A stretch of DNA of 64,000 nt, taken from assembly GCF_000226095.1 (NCBI RefSeq), contig NC_016473.1, positions 2,232,001 through 2,296,000 of the forward strand. The letters run 5' to 3'. The DNA is from Thermothelomyces thermophilus ATCC 42464. Taxonomy: Eukaryota; Ascomycota; Sordariomycetes; Sordariales; Chaetomiaceae. Shown one piece after another: positions 41,025 through 53,445 of the stretch. The translations under genes and the position numbers were made by a program. The stretch's first letter is position 1. Each line of letters opens with the position of its first letter. The notes under the pieces are model-generated. The model saw nothing but the letters and a program-made list of their open reading frames with translations. It was not told where the DNA came from and searched no databases.

Positions 41025-41231
41025 GAGATTGATCTCCACTCGACCCGCCGCGCTTGAAACAGATTCGTTGTATGTACGGATCTCAATACGGAGCACGGTA
41101 AAATGCAGTAAACAAGTTCGTCCTCTTGGGCTGCGACAAATACGGCTGTACACTGCACAACACTATCTACGGAAGATGGGACTCGAGGTGTTAATGGTGT
41201 GAATATGCGTCCTCAGGTATGTCCCATTCGG

Positions 41232-42308
41232 TCATCCCAAACCACTTACGGGGCATCCGAGTTGAATTGCAAGCACTACGTGTCCGCCCTCACGCTTCCC
41301 GCTTCCGCCCAAACAAGCCGAATAATCTCCGTTTCTTGACTTCAACTGTGTACGGTCTGAGCGGAAAAACGGGATGCACGTTGTACTCGTAGCCGTTCGG
41401 ATCGATTTTCGTGTTCTGTGTGACCGATCGCCACTTTCTTTGGGGGGGATCTCTCCCAGCTTGGTGCTGTCTGAAGAGAACGATAACATTGAGACTCTGT
41501 GTCCGGCCGAACTCGGTGTTTTGATTGAGCTTCTTGGCCCCGAAGATCCAATTCGAGGCGTCTTAGGTTGACCTCCTGTGCGCAATGGCTTTGGTGGAGG
41601 CAACAGTTGCGACTGTGGGCTGTTACGTGTCCGTTCGGTGACGAGCCTGGTGTCCGTGGTTGTTCTCTTTGTGTTTTCCGCAGGTACTTGAAACTTCTTT
41701 TGCGATCGCTGTTTTGTTTTTGACGGTTTGCTTGACGGTTTGGAGGACGAAGATGCTGCCTTGGGTGACAAGCTTTGTCTGTTCTTCGACGAAGACGCCT
41801 CGGGCGATGACTTGGTGTGAGAGGGTATGGTCAAAGAGGACCGAGAGGGGCTTGCTAGCCTGCGGGAGAGACTGTTGATTGCCTTGATAGCCTCAGTTCT
41901 TGACCCGTTCGATATGGACATGAGTGATCGATAGTCCAGGTCTAAACCATCTTTACCGCTGGGAAGACGAAGTACTCGAGTAATTGCGTTCCTCAGCTTC
42001 TTCAAGACGCGGTCAAGCGCCTTGACTGAACGAGCTGGAGGGGCTTCTAGTTAGCGATGGAGGAAGATTCAAGGCGAATCGCACTCACCGTCCCCCTCCT
42101 TGAAACGGCTCCCTGACTCGGATAGCTTAGATGAGTATGCTTGTTCCACGAACAAGCGGTCGGTCTTGAGAGCTTCGCGGAGACGAGACGGTTGTTGGCG
42201 CACCTCGACAGCGCCATCATCCTTTTGTTTGCGTCCGAATGATTTGAGGAGTAGTATGCAGTTCGCATATGTGTCAAGCAACGCCCTGACGCTATCACCG
42301 AATGACAT
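41232..42308 (-). CDS. conserved-looking fungal protein, basic Ser/Lys-rich C-terminus
   Basis: Exons 42089-42308 and 41232-42046 (42-nt intron with branch GCTAAC and acceptor TAG) give 344 residues. The N-terminal ~130 residues look folded and helical: MSFGDSVRALLDTYANCIL, LLKSFGRKQKDDG, LREALKTDRLFVEQAYSSKL, then APPARSVKALDRVLKKLRN, AITRVLRL and LMSISNGSRTEAIKAINSL. From about residue 160 it is Ser/Pro/Lys rich and probably disordered. I recall similar proteins of unknown function in Pezizomycotina but cannot name a domain. The start ATG (CATTTTGTC complement, AAAATGTCA) is the first in the exon with a matching downstream splice. Confidence 0.65.
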
Positions 42309-42975
42309 TTTGTCAAAGCGATAAACAGTACTGTCAAAGCCAGCGGAGGGAATCCATGAACCGTGATCGATTGGGAGAGGCTTGGCTATGCACTCGTGCA
42401 AACGCGCCGTCCCTGGAGATCCGAGAAGCGGGGTTACACCCGGCTAGATTGGCCAGTCTTGAGCCATAGTGTATGCCAAGTGTGTGTACGAAAACGGAAT
42501 AGAATCGTAGAATGTATCTGTCGCAGGGTGCTACCTTACTGGATGTCATACTGGAAATAAGATCGAGGAATACTTGAGTATACTATGTAGGAGTATCCTG
42601 CAACTGAAAGTTACCAGGTACATACAAAGGTATACAGTACATCTGCTGGCCACTAACCAAAGAGGGGTAAGGCAGCCAAGATCGGCAAGCAATGTGGGGC
42701 TCAATTGTGGCAGCCAATTGACAAGCCGCGGGGCAGTACGGTACAGTACGAATTACAGAGTGAGTGTACTAGGCAGCCAGACACACCCTGGTCAACATCC
42801 CAGCGCCAACCCCAGCGAGCTCCTCCGGACTCCATCCAGACGTGTACGGAATACACCTATCTACGTTGCCTCGTCCCACTGTACACGACAGATTACCGGA
42901 GTAGGACTCGTTCCCGTCGAATTACCCGCGTTCCAATGGACTTCGACGTTACGTCTTCAGAATAGTTAAACAAAG
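42309..42975. promoter_or_regulatory. divergent upstream region, unknown protein / ECM14
   Basis: 667 bases between divergent start codons, GTAC-rich at 42590-42640 and 42730-42770. No coding region supported. Confidence 0.45.
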
Positions 42976-44693
42976 ATGCGACTGCTCGTGCGATCATTAG
43001 CCGCGTTACCCATCGCCCTCTCCCTCGTCTTTCCCTTGCCGACCGCTGGCGCTGGGTTACAGCCATCCCCGTACCAACGCCTGGATCGCTCAGAGTCAAC
43101 CAGCCATGTGTTCCCGTTTCTGAAATGGCTCCGTGACAGCGCGGTGGAGGCCGTCTTCGGAAGGCCGCCGACCAAAACAAAGGACCAGAGACCTGGCCCG
43201 CAGTTACAATCTAGGTACCGGAATGACGTCGTGGTTCGATTTAACGTCACCAACCCTGAGGAGGAGGGCGCCATCGCTCAGGCAGTTAGCCAGATGTTTC
43301 TCGACGTCTGGGCCTTTGCACCTGATTTTGTCGATGTGAGGCTGGCCAAGGACGACCTTTCGGCGCTGCTCACCCTGCTGCCCGGCTCGCTGGAGCCCTC
43401 GATACTCATACCCGACGTCGCAGCAGCAGTGTGGGCGACATATCCTTCGTCATCCGCTGGGGCTTCCCGACTCCAGTGGAGCACGGCAGACGCCGCCAAA
43501 ATGAGGACGTCCCTGGACGGGGTTGGAAATATCTTCTTTCAGGACTACCAGCCCTTGGCTGTATGACGCCCTGTTTTTTTGCTTTACCCCTGCTACTATC
43601 CATGCTGATCCTGGTTAGGTCATCACAAACTGGATGCGCCTGCTCGAGGCCATGTTTCCATCCGTCGCTAGCATGAGTAGTATCGGCAAGTCGTACGAGG
43701 GCCGTGATCTCTATGCTCTGCGTGTCGGTGCTCCCAGCGACGATAGTGAAGCCAGCGGGCCTAGAAAGACGATTCTCATCACGGGTGGTCTCCACGGCCG
43801 TGAGTGGATATCGACAAGCTCGGTCAACTACCTGTTATGGTCGGCAGTCACATCATACGGCACCGATTCAATGATGACCAAGCTTCTCAAGCACTTCGAT
43901 ATCGTGTTCATCCCAGTCCTCAACCCCGACGGCTACGAATACACCTGGAAAGTGGATCGGCTCTGGCGCAAATCACGACAACCAACCAAGATGCGTTTCT
44001 GCCGTGGCCTCGACCTCGACCATGCCTTTGGCCACAGCTGGGACGCAGGCAGGCACACATCCGACCCATGCTCGGAGAGCTACGGCGGGGAACAGCCCTT
44101 CCAGGCCGTCGAAGCAGCCGCTTTGGCGCAGTGGGCCTTGAATGAGACGGAAAATGGTCTCAACTTTGTGGCCTTCCTCGACTTGCACTCATACTCGCAA
44201 CAAGTGCTCTTTCCGTACGCGTACACATGCTCCCTCGAGCCGCCCAACCTTGAGAACCTCGAAGAGCTCGCGGTGGGGTTAGCAAAGGCGATCCGTATCT
44301 CGAGCGGAGAGCCGTACACCGTTAGTTCTGCATGCGAGGGAGCTGTTGCCGGGGCCTACAGCGCGAGCGATTCGCTTCGGCGCATCGAGGCTAGGGGCGG
44401 CGCAGCCATCGATTGGTTCTATCGTAAGCTTCGCATCCGGCCATCTCTTGAAGAACGCTGGGCTAACATATTTAGACGAACTGCACGCACGGTACAGCTA
44501 CCAAATCAAGTTGCGAGATACTGGGAGCTACGGATTTTTGGTTCCAAGTGACAATATCGTTCCCACCGGCGAGGAGATGCTGAACGCTTTGAAGTATCTT
44601 GGCGATTATCTCCTTGGAAACAACGGCATTGAGAAGCTGCTGGCTCAACAGCCATTGGACCACTGGAAGGATTTGAAGCGGCGGAGGCGGTAA
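42976..44693 (+). CDS. ecm14: ECM14-type (predicted inactive) metallocarboxypeptidase-like protein
   Basis: M14-family protein routed through the secretory pathway. Exons 42976-43560, 43619-44423, 44476-44693 give 535 residues. A signal peptide covers about 1-24; a propeptide-like domain runs to about 190. The zinc ligands HGRE (His254, Glu257) and LDLHSYS (His385) are kept, as are [10 protein letters not shown] and [11 protein letters not shown]. The general-base glutamate expected just before LRDTG is a lysine (Lys475, in YQIKLRDTG), the hallmark of the ECM14 branch, which lacks that catalytic residue. By homology it affects cell-wall or vacuole biology. Introns are 58 and 52 nt. Confidence 0.92.
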
Positions 44694-45765
44694 AGTCAAC
44701 GATTTGGAAATCCGCGGTTCGGCATTATCGTTACCGAGAAAGGGACATGGCTTGTATGGGATTTGCTGGCGTCTACGGGACGGTTGATTTGGATACGCAT
44801 CAGGCGCAAGGCGTTGCAGGGCTGGGATTTGCAATGCAAAGACGTGAAGGAGTAGCCGGCTTCAAGCGGGGCGGCAGACACAATGCGGTCGTCACTCTCA
44901 GGGCTTGTGTATAACTAGGCGCCTCACGAACGATATCATTACCTTTACTTTTTGATGGACCCTGGACCGTATGTACGTATTTTGATAGATTTGCCGAGCG
45001 AGCAAACTTGGGTCAGTCTCTGCCTGTTCGGAGAAAAAAATACCCCTGATAACCTGGGCTCGTTCGTTCGGGAATAAAACGAGATCTCGTACGCCAAGTT
45101 TGAGTCTGATCTCGTACCTTGATAATGCCTTTATCCTTTCTCCATTCTTGTCATCACCCCTGAGCATCGCTCTGGAGCCTTGGGCCTGAGCCCCCCAATG
45201 GAGCAAATGCGAAAAGGCAGTCGAGTGGGGTCATGGTGGCTGAGGAAGAGCTGGAACGAGGTCTACTGTGTACTAGCGGAGAAGGGTGGGGACCTTGAGC
45301 TCGTGGAAGGCACCGACCCAGCGTCGGCAGCACAGACCCACTGAGCTGTACCACCTCCTGCCAGGGTTTGGCATTGCAGCGGCTCTTCAGGTTGTTGGAC
45401 ACCCCTTGTTTGCGAAGGGGCCCATCATCTCTACTATACATACGGAGTACGTACGGATTAAACCGTCACCTTCCAACCCGGACTTCCCAATCCCAAGCCC
45501 ACGACGACAAGTCCCGGACCCGACGACCTCCATCTCATCATCCCTGCAGCTAACTGCGCACGCGTACGCGCGCGATCGATTCACTCGTTTGTACAGTAAC
45601 TAGTTACTCCGTACCAGCAGCAGCACGCCATCCCCCTGCGCGATACCCATCCGATTTCCTGGAAACCCCCCAATTTCGCTTCATTCCCAACTTGCAGAAC
45701 CGACCGAGTCCGTCCCCGCCGGTTTGCGTCCCGATGGATTATGACGATTGTGCCGAACTATAACC
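44694..45765. other. intergenic between ECM14 and the Sec7 gene
   Basis: About 1.07 kb with no supported gene. Two copies of the dispersed 9-mer: TACGGAGTA at 45441-45449 (followed by GTACGGATTA) and TACTCCGTA at 45605-45613, both upstream of the Sec7-PH gene. Confidence 0.45.
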
Positions 45766-48700
45766 ATGCCGTTCCTGCGACGACGCGGCAATATGGCCAG
45801 CGAGAGCGACATGCGGCGCCATTCGCTCTTTGACGCTCTCGCTGCGCCCGCCCCAAAGCAGCCGCCCTTCAGCTCGGGGTCCACCACCGAGCTGCCTGCT
45901 CTGGCTTCGGTAGCAGAGAACTCGTCGCCTTCGGGCATCTCGCCTCCTTTGGGCGACCTGCCTCGAGATAGCATCTCCGTAGACTCTACCCACGGCAATC
46001 CCTCGATAGTCGAGCCCTCAGATGGGCCCGCGTCCCTGACCGGCTCGGATTACTCCCAGAAGCACCGGCGCTTCTCGATGCTGAGGTTTCGTAACGCCTC
46101 GGATTCCCAGCTGGCTGCGAAGGCGAAGCTCCATGCAGCTACAGAAAAGCCCCCGCCAGTACCTCGCCGTACGTGCCCGAGCTTTTACAACGCCCGCCGC
46201 GCATTGCCACGGCGGGCTAACTTGAATCGAATCCGGACGTACTAACGCATGGCACTACAGCCCCAACAATCATCACCACCGCCCCAACCTTCTCGAACCC
46301 CGCCCCCCCCAGAAAGAAGTCGTCTCGAATGAACTTTGGACGACTAGGCAGGTCGGCTGAAATACCCAGGACGGAGGAGGGCAACGAACCGAGCAACTCG
46401 AATCCAGGCCGTGGGCGTGTCCACATGGTTCCTGAACATGGTGTATCGTTCGACGAAAGCAATCGTCCCTCGTCGTCGTCGCACGCCCCTGGGTCTCCTC
46501 CATACGGTGATGATCATCCCGCGGCATCGGCACCGGGCCCCAATAGGCTGTCCGAGTCCTCGCGATCGGATGCTAGCTTGGGGGATAGAGCCCATGGGAG
46601 CACCGCCGCAACCACCCACACAGCTCACGCAACAACCACGTTCTTTAGGCTTCCGCGCAGAAAGCCAAAGCAACCTACGCCGTTGTTCCCGATCGCTCAC
46701 CTTCAAAAGACCAAGCCGCCGCCCGCGGAAAACTCGAATGTCTCTAATTCGTCCTCCGCTGCATCGATACCCGCCTCTGCGGACCGCCCCAGCTCCGATG
46801 CGTCACGGGACAGTCAGTCCACCCCGATACCGTCAAGGACGCCGTCAAGAAACGGTGTAACAACTCCACCTCCCGAGAAGCAAGGCACTACAACATTGGG
46901 TAGGCCCGCGTCCCCGGCCACCGCCCTTTTCCGGCCCAGTTCTAGACAGTCTGGGCAGTCCTCGCCGAGCAGGAGCCATATAAATAGGAGGGGTAGGTCC
47001 TCGACCATGAGCTCTATGGGAAGGAATTCCCCCCGAGATTCCGTCGATGACCACCTGGCACCGCCGACCACGAGAACCTCGATATCAACAGGTCGAAAGA
47101 GCTTCACCGACCTTCTCGGTCTCAGCCGGCTACGGCACAACACGGACATGATGCCGTCCCGCCAAGGGACAATAACCCCTGTGACGCCGGGCTCCAGCAC
47201 CTCCAAAAACAACTCCCTTCAAATCCCCCGTGGGTCCGTCAGCCTCCCAGAGCGCCGGGATGATGACACGCCCGCGAAGTACCTCGAGCGACTTGTAGGA
47301 GTCGTCAATCGGAGTGTGGTGGCTGCGGCTCTTTCCAAGAGCGCCGACCCGTTTTTCCAGTCCGTTCTCCGGAGCTATATGCGCAGTTTTCGGTTCTTTG
47401 GCGACCCGATGGACATGGCACTAAGAAAGCTTCTGATGGAAGCGGAACTGCCGAAAGAGACGCAGCAAATCGATCGCTTCTTGCAGGCGTTTGCGAACCG
47501 ATATCACGAGTGCAACCCTGGGATATACTCGTCCCCGGACCAAGCGTACTTTATTGCTTTCTCTCTTCTCATCCTCCACACTGACGTGTTCAACAAGAAC
47601 AACAAGCACAAAATGCAGAAGTCGGACTATCTGAAAAACACTCGTGGAGAAGGCATATTCGAGGAAATCCTCGAAGTCTTCTACGACAACATAACCTACA
47701 CCCCTTTCATCCATGTCGAGGACGATCCGGATGTCAACGGTGACCGAAACGTCGCGCAGAAGGTCCGCAAGAAGTCGAAATTCCCCCATGGCGCCCCGGA
47801 TCCCGCAAAGAGAGTCGCCAAGGAGCCGGTCGACCCGTATACGCTCATTATCGACAACAAATTGGACCTGCTCAGGCCCAACCTGAAGGATGTGATGCAG
47901 CTGGATGACCCGTACGGCTATCTCGGGACTGCCAAGTCGCTCAACATGAAGGAACTCCAGCGGACCTTTTTCAAAACGGGTGTTTTGCAGATAGTCTCGG
48001 CGAGATCCCGCCCCGATGCGTTCATGACGGAGAAGACAGCCACGAACCCGGATGCGGCCCATCCTGGCATTGTGGACATCAAAATCACCAAGGTCGGCTT
48101 GCTGTGGCGGAAGGACGCCAAAAAGAAGAAGACGAGGTCACCATGGCAGGAATGGGGTGCCATACTCACTGGTGCTCAGCTGTACTTCTTCCGCAACACC
48201 AACTGGGTCAAACAGTTGATGCACCAGCAGAAAGATCACCTTAAGAAGGGACATGACGGCGACCCGTGCATTTTCAAGCCCCCGTTGGAACAATTCAAGC
48301 CCGATGCTTTGATGTCCACCGACGGCGCCGTCGCCTTGCAGGATTCGAGCTACAACAAGCACAAACACGCATTTGTGTACGTCAGACACGGCGGATTCGA
48401 GGAGGTCTTTTTGGCAGAGGACGAAGACGAGATGAACGATTGGCTCGCCAAGCTCAATTACGCCGCCGCCTTCAGGACTTCGGGGGTCCGGATGCGCGGC
48501 GTCATAGGGGGCAACTACGACGGGCAGAGCCGGCGTGCAATCCGGGGTTCGAGCAGCGGCAATGTCCAAGTGATTCAGACCCCGTCGGGCGTCGTGACGG
48601 TCACCCGTAGTCGGATTGACCACCAACTGGCTCAAGACATCTTGGCTGCCCGGCGGGACTTCATGCGCCGAAAGATTCAGGACGCTAACGAGAAGCTGAA

Positions 48701-50243
48701 GGAGGCCGAGGCAACGCTCGAATCCCAACTCCGCAACGCGAGGCATCTCCAGATTCTCGCGCCGATATCGCCAAAGACCCGGGAGAATATGCTGCTCTCG
48801 GCGGCGCGGATGGCGGCTCAGCTCAAGTGGACACGGATGGAGATATGGAAGCTGAAGTGCCATCGCGACGTTCTGCAACTGGATATGGAGGAAGAGCGCC
48901 AACTTCTCGGCCTTCCCCCGGACACTGGCACCGACACTGTGGCCAGGCCTCTCACCAGGGAGGAGTGCAAGACCTGCCAGATGTCGCCCTGCCAATGCCA
49001 ACGGCGTCCGCGGTCCCCAGAACGCGCCTCCCTTACTAGATCCTCCACCGTCGCCACGACGTCGGATGCTGAGTCTTCTCAAGAGGCGGAGCTCTTCCAA
49101 ACACCACCCACTAGTGCGACAGTCAGCCAGGAGGATTCGTGGAGCTCGAGCGGGGCGGCCGATCACCATGGCCCTAGAAAGGCGTCGGTCTCCACAGCAG
49201 TTGGGCCCGAGACGTCCGTTTCGGGGACGCCAACAACGGGAGATGATGCCGGCCCGTCCGCCGCATCTCCTGAAAAGCGCGAATACGAGCATCCAGATGA
49301 CGTAGATGCGGACGAGCGGGACCTCCTGGAACAAGCAGGGCTGCTCGAACCGGAGATATCACGTACCTCGGACCACAAACCCAGCAACGGCGGCGCGGAC
49401 GGCGAGGAGACTCCTGAGCGGCGCGAGCGCTCCTCGAGCGGCACCCCAGCGGACCGGGGTGAAAGAAGCAAAATCCGCCGCAGTCTCCAGCGCACGCTGA
49501 GGGAGAGCGCCGGTCACATCTCGCATCACCGGCACCGCAGAGCCAAGGACTCGACATCAAATGCCACGCTATCTGATGATGCAAACCGTGAATCTTCCGA
49601 CGTCCTACCGCGCGGAACCGGGCCGTTTGTGGTTCACGGCAAGAAGGCGTCGGTGATAACGTTCGGCAACGAGCTCCAAATGCAGAGCCTGGCGGCCGAC
49701 GAGCGTATCCGCCAGCGCCTACATCGGGATGATTCATCGAGCAGTCGCACGGGTCCTGTGGAGAGCACCGACTTTCAGTCAATTCTGTCCTCGCGTTCCA
49801 ATCAAGAGCGCGATCACCGCAGGTCAGCTGCCAGCGCGAGCGCTGCCACGGCGAAGAGTTTCAGGGATTTACATAGGAGATTCTCGTCTGCCCAAGCCGC
49901 CAGCAGAGGCACCACGGGCGGCAACCTCGCCTTGCCGTCGGACGAGGACAGTGATGCGGCCATCAGCTTCTCTGACGGGAGTCGCACTCCGTTGCCTCCC
50001 ATTGACGGCGAGGAGGAACAAGAACGGGGACGGCAACTCAGGGATGGTGAACTAGATGGCGTTGAGGACCCCGAACCCAGCTCACCGCCCAGTCGCGAGG
50101 GTCGCAACACGGTGTTCTTCACTCCCGAGCCGCCTTCGTCGCCGGTTACCGAGACCTCGAAAGAGGCGGAGGAGGAGGAGAAAGAGATCGCCGAGGGCGG
50201 CGATCGGCTACCGAGTCCACCGTTGCAGGCAGTCAGTGCCTGA
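45766..50243 (+). CDS. ARF guanine-nucleotide exchange factor with Sec7 and PH domains (Syt1/Yel1-like)
   Basis: Exons 45766-46168 and 46261-50243 give 1461 residues. A long Ser/Pro-rich N-terminus leads to a Sec7 domain at about 470-620: YLERLVGVVN, SFRFFGDPMDMALRKLLM, then LPKETQQIDRFLQAFANRY, which holds the catalytic glutamate finger, and AYFIAFSLLILHTDVFN. A PH domain follows at about 738-880 (KVGLLWRKDA, WQEWGAILTGAQLYFFRN, EVFLAEDEDEMNDWLAKLN), then a helical segment (DANEKLKEAEATLESQL). The C-terminal 500 residues are disordered and charged. The layout fits fungal Syt1/Yel1 exchange factors that activate Arf at Golgi or plasma membrane. Start is the ATG in context ACCATGC. Confidence 0.88.
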
Positions 50244-51399
50244 AAAACCGCTTCCGTCAAGCACCATAACCTGTCTGCCCTGATAAACAGTCCTCCAAAC
50301 GGCAGGACGGACGGCAAAGACAGCACCAGCAGCTCACACTCACACGCACGTACAAACACACACGCGCGCGCGCACGCACATTTTTTTTTTTTTTTTTTTA
50401 TTCCTTCTTCGATTCGGTCCACGACGACACAAGTCTCTCCTTTTTTTTCGAGTATACCATTGTAGTAAATGTGCTGTAACGCGGACACGCTCGCGAAACG
50501 TTTGGGCAAGGCAAGAGAAAACGAGATCGGTCTCGATCAACGAGAAGGCGCTCCTCTCTTCCTTCGACATAGACTCGTTTTTTTCCTTTGACGTCTCTTA
50601 CGCCTTACTGTAGTCTCTCACTTTTACAAGCTACCGCTTACGCCTTTTTTTTTTCTTTTCCCCTTTCCTTCTCTAATTATCGGATTGGCAGGTCAAGCAA
50701 GGGCATGGGTTACCGGGGAAGTGGTTTATTTCTGCTTCCTTCGTTCACGACTATCGCTCTTTTTAATACTCCTTTTTTTCATTTTCTACTTTTCCCCTTT
50801 TTAAATTTTTTTTGTCTTCCTCCTCTTTCTTCTCTCTCGTCAGAGCGGGTAGGAAGACTGAGGTGGTGGTGGCGGAGGCTGTCGGACAGGTGTTTGGGTG
50901 GGGGAACGGCTGTTTGGGTTGGAAAGGACCAGAAGAGAGTGTGTTGTTGGGGGGGGTTAGTTGGCACTGCCCGTCATTGCAGTATCGCATGCTGGCAGGA
51001 GCTCTGTTATAAACACCTTTTGCTGTGACGAGCATTGCTGTTATCTTTTTTTCTTTCTTTTTATTTCTTCCTTTTCCCTGACATCGGTTTTCGCTTTGTG
51101 GGCTGGCTAGTTTGGGGTTGGTTTTTGCGGTGAATGAGGCTATGTTGACCTGGGGAGCGGCGCATGCAAGGGAAAGCGGTTATATAAACGGTTCTGGTCC
51201 GTTCTAGTTTTAAAATAAGCTAGAGTCTTTATTGAGCAGTGATCACGAAGTCGAAGAAGCTAGGCTTAGTTACAACTTTCCTTGAGAAAAGCGGTTTTAT
51301 TTATCCATGGTCTAACGGCCGGCAGTAGCAGAGGCTAGAGCATCGCCTATATATGACATAAGGGTGGCCTTCCAGATCGTTTGGCAAGGCACACCTCCC
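50244..51399. other. convergent 3' regions of the Sec7 gene and SRP72
   Basis: About 1.15 kb, rich in T tracts, with a CA/CG microsatellite at about 50337-50380 and a T19-type run just after it. No gene supported. Confidence 0.45.
50337..50400 (+). repeat. CA/CG microsatellite plus T run
   Basis: Short CACA and CGCG dinucleotide tracts followed by an uninterrupted T run of about 18-19 bases; non-coding. Confidence 0.8.
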
Positions 51400-53445
51400 T
51401 CATTTCTTCCCCTTCTTCTTCTTCTTCCCACCCCCGCCCCCTGGTGCGGGCGCCTTTTCCACTTTGACGGACCCAGCACCGCCGGCCAGCTCGAGCGTCT
51501 CCTCCTCGCGCACGATGCCGCCCTGCGTGGCCTCGGCGGCCCGCTTCTTGCCCTTCTTGCCCTTGGGCCGGTAGCTGCTCCGGTCACGCAAGGGCAGCCA
51601 CCGTTCCGGATCGGGCTTCTTGTCGGGGTCGTACGACTTGGGCAGCTTCCTCTTTCTGCGCTTTTTGGCGGGCTGGGCCTGCTGCTTCCCTTTGCCGGCC
51701 CCTTCTTCTTCCGCCCCGTCCTCGCGGGAACGCTTTTTGCCTCTTGCCTGCTGCTGTACATGTGACGCGGGAGCAGCCGTGGCGACGCCTGCTTCTAGCA
51801 GGGCGGCAACATCCACGCCTCGGGTCAAGTCCTCGACGGAAGGGAGGGCGTCGAGGTAGGGCTGGGCTTTGGAGAGTTCGGTTGTCGCGAAGCTAGCGAC
51901 AAGACCGGCCTTGGCGATGCGATCCTCGGGTTGAACCGCGACTAGGTGAGAGAAAGCCTCGCCCGCTGCGGCGAGGTCGGCGGGATGGGACGAGCGGAGG
52001 AGCTCGATACCGGCCTCGCGCAGGAGTGAGGTACCCGGCCCAGAGGCGGCGATGCCCGTCTTCCCTTGCCAGTGTGCGGCAGCCTTGGCGAGCTCCTTGC
52101 GTATCGCTGCTTGCCGACCTTGTGTACGGTAGAGAGATACAGCAAGAGCAACCAGTCCTGGGGCGAAGCGCACATCGGCATGATCGGGAGTGGCGGCAAC
52201 CTCCAGGCGCTTAAAGAATGCTTCTAGGAGTGTTATAGCAGGGCTGGGGTTCTGGAGCCGGATGTAAAGCTGGATGGCGGTGAGCAGAAGGCCGACGTCG
52301 TCAGGCCGTGTCTCGAGCAGCGGAAGGATTCTGCGCAGCGCTTCTTGGCCAGTTCGGAGCTGGCATGCCGCTGCCGCTTCGAGAACTCCAAGGTCGCACT
52401 TGGAGCTCGAAATGGACGGAGCCGTGTCCTTGGACAGTATCCTGGAAGTGGACCTCTCAACGCCGGGAAACTTCTGGACTTGTAGACTGAGGACGTATCT
52501 ATTGCGGCGAAGAACAGAGCTCTGGTACTCAAACAACCTGTCGTTCCCCTTGCCTTCGGAAAGAGACTCGCCAAACCGCTGTGCCAGGTACGGGTTGGTC
52601 TCGGCCTGGAGAACGAGGGAGTTGGTGCGGGCCACGAGCTTGGCAGAAGGGTCCGCGGTATCGTCGAGGTTCAGGGAGTTCTGAAGGCTGACGGCTTCTT
52701 CTAACTTGCCGAGCTTGGTGAAGACATACGCTTGTTGCACGATGATGGGCACCAGCTCCGCCTTCTTCTCCTCGTCACTCAATTCATCCGTGGCCTCGCA
52801 CAAGTCCCTCGAGCGCTTCAGAAAGACGGCGGCCTTGGTATAGTCCCCACGGGATATGCAGCCACAGGCGGCATTATAAGCAGTCTCAAACGCTTCCAGG
52901 TCCTCTCTGGCAGGCTGTTTCTCCTGTTCCGGCACCGCCCAACCCTTGCCCTGCCACTCGAGCTGCGCATTGACTGCGGACAGGTTGATACGCAGGTCGT
53001 TCTCCTCTCCGTAGTTTCCGCCGTCCCGATCTGCCGCGAGCTCTCGGTAGGTTGCGGCGGCCTGGTCGAACTTCTCGGCGCGGTATGCTATTTGGGCGGC
53101 GATGTGCTTCAGGCCCCTGAGCGCCCTTCCGCTGGAAACCCCGGCGTCCCGCAGCACAGCCTCGGCCGCCTCCAAGTCCCCCGTCTTGTAGAGCGCATAT
53201 GCCTTCTCGAAGACGCACGTCTTGGCCAGGGCATCACCGCCCTCAGCAATGGCGCGCAGGGCGTCGTCAAAGCGGTCGAGGTTCAGGAGCGCCACCACGC
53301 GCGTGTGCTGGGCTGCGACCAGTTGGGCACCACGACCCTTTGCAGAGCGCAGGGCGGCACTTGCGAGGTCGAGTGCCTCGGCGTGGTCGTCGATGGAGGC
53401 ACCTCGGAGGAGGGCGTTGAGCGCCGCGACGGCGGTGTCTCCCAT
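51400..53445 (-). CDS. srp72: signal recognition particle subunit SRP72
   Basis: Largest SRP protein; with SRP68 it binds SRP RNA and aids targeting to the ER. Single exon. I start at the ATG at 53445 (GCCATCATGGGAG context, MGDTAVAALNALLRGASIDD), giving 681 residues, because that is where homology begins; the frame stays open for 62 more codons upstream with no ATG. TPR-like helices fill residues 1-560 (YALYKTGDLEAAEAVL, YRAEKFDQAAATYRELA). The C-terminal RNA-binding motif is clear: RKRKLPKSYDPDKKPDPERW followed by LPLRDRSSYRPKGKKGKK, then a Gly/Lys tail ending in a lysine run. Confidence 0.92.
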   Translation of the reverse strand: MGDTAVAALNALLRGASIDDHAEALDLASAALRSAKGRGAQLVAAQHTRVVALLNLDRFDDALRAIAEGGDALAKTCVFEKAYALYKTGDLEAAEAVLRDAGVSSGRALRGLKHIAAQIAYRAEKFDQAAATYRELAADRDGGNYGEENDLRINLSAVNAQLEWQGKGWAVPEQEKQPAREDLEAFETAYNAACGCISRGDYTKAAVFLKRSRDLCEATDELSDEEKKAELVPIIVQQAYVFTKLGKLEEAVSLQNSLNLDDTADPSAKLVARTNSLVLQAETNPYLAQRFGESLSEGKGNDRLFEYQSSVLRRNRYVLSLQVQKFPGVERSTSRILSKDTAPSISSSKCDLGVLEAAAACQLRTGQEALRRILPLLETRPDDVGLLLTAIQLYIRLQNPSPAITLLEAFFKRLEVAATPDHADVRFAPGLVALAVSLYRTQGRQAAIRKELAKAAAHWQGKTGIAASGPGTSLLREAGIELLRSSHPADLAAAGEAFSHLVAVQPEDRIAKAGLVASFATTELSKAQPYLDALPSVEDLTRGVDVAALLEAGVATAAPASHVQQQARGKKRSREDGAEEEGAGKGKQQAQPAKKRRKRKLPKSYDPDKKPDPERWLPLRDRSSYRPKGKKGKKRAAEATQGGIVREEETLELAGGAGSVKVEKAPAPGGGGGKKKKKGKK

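Noticed and set aside
48138-49334. 398-codon minus-strand frame inside the Sec7-PH gene
   Set aside because: Antisense to a clearly coding exon; composition is the mirror of the sense codons with no domain.
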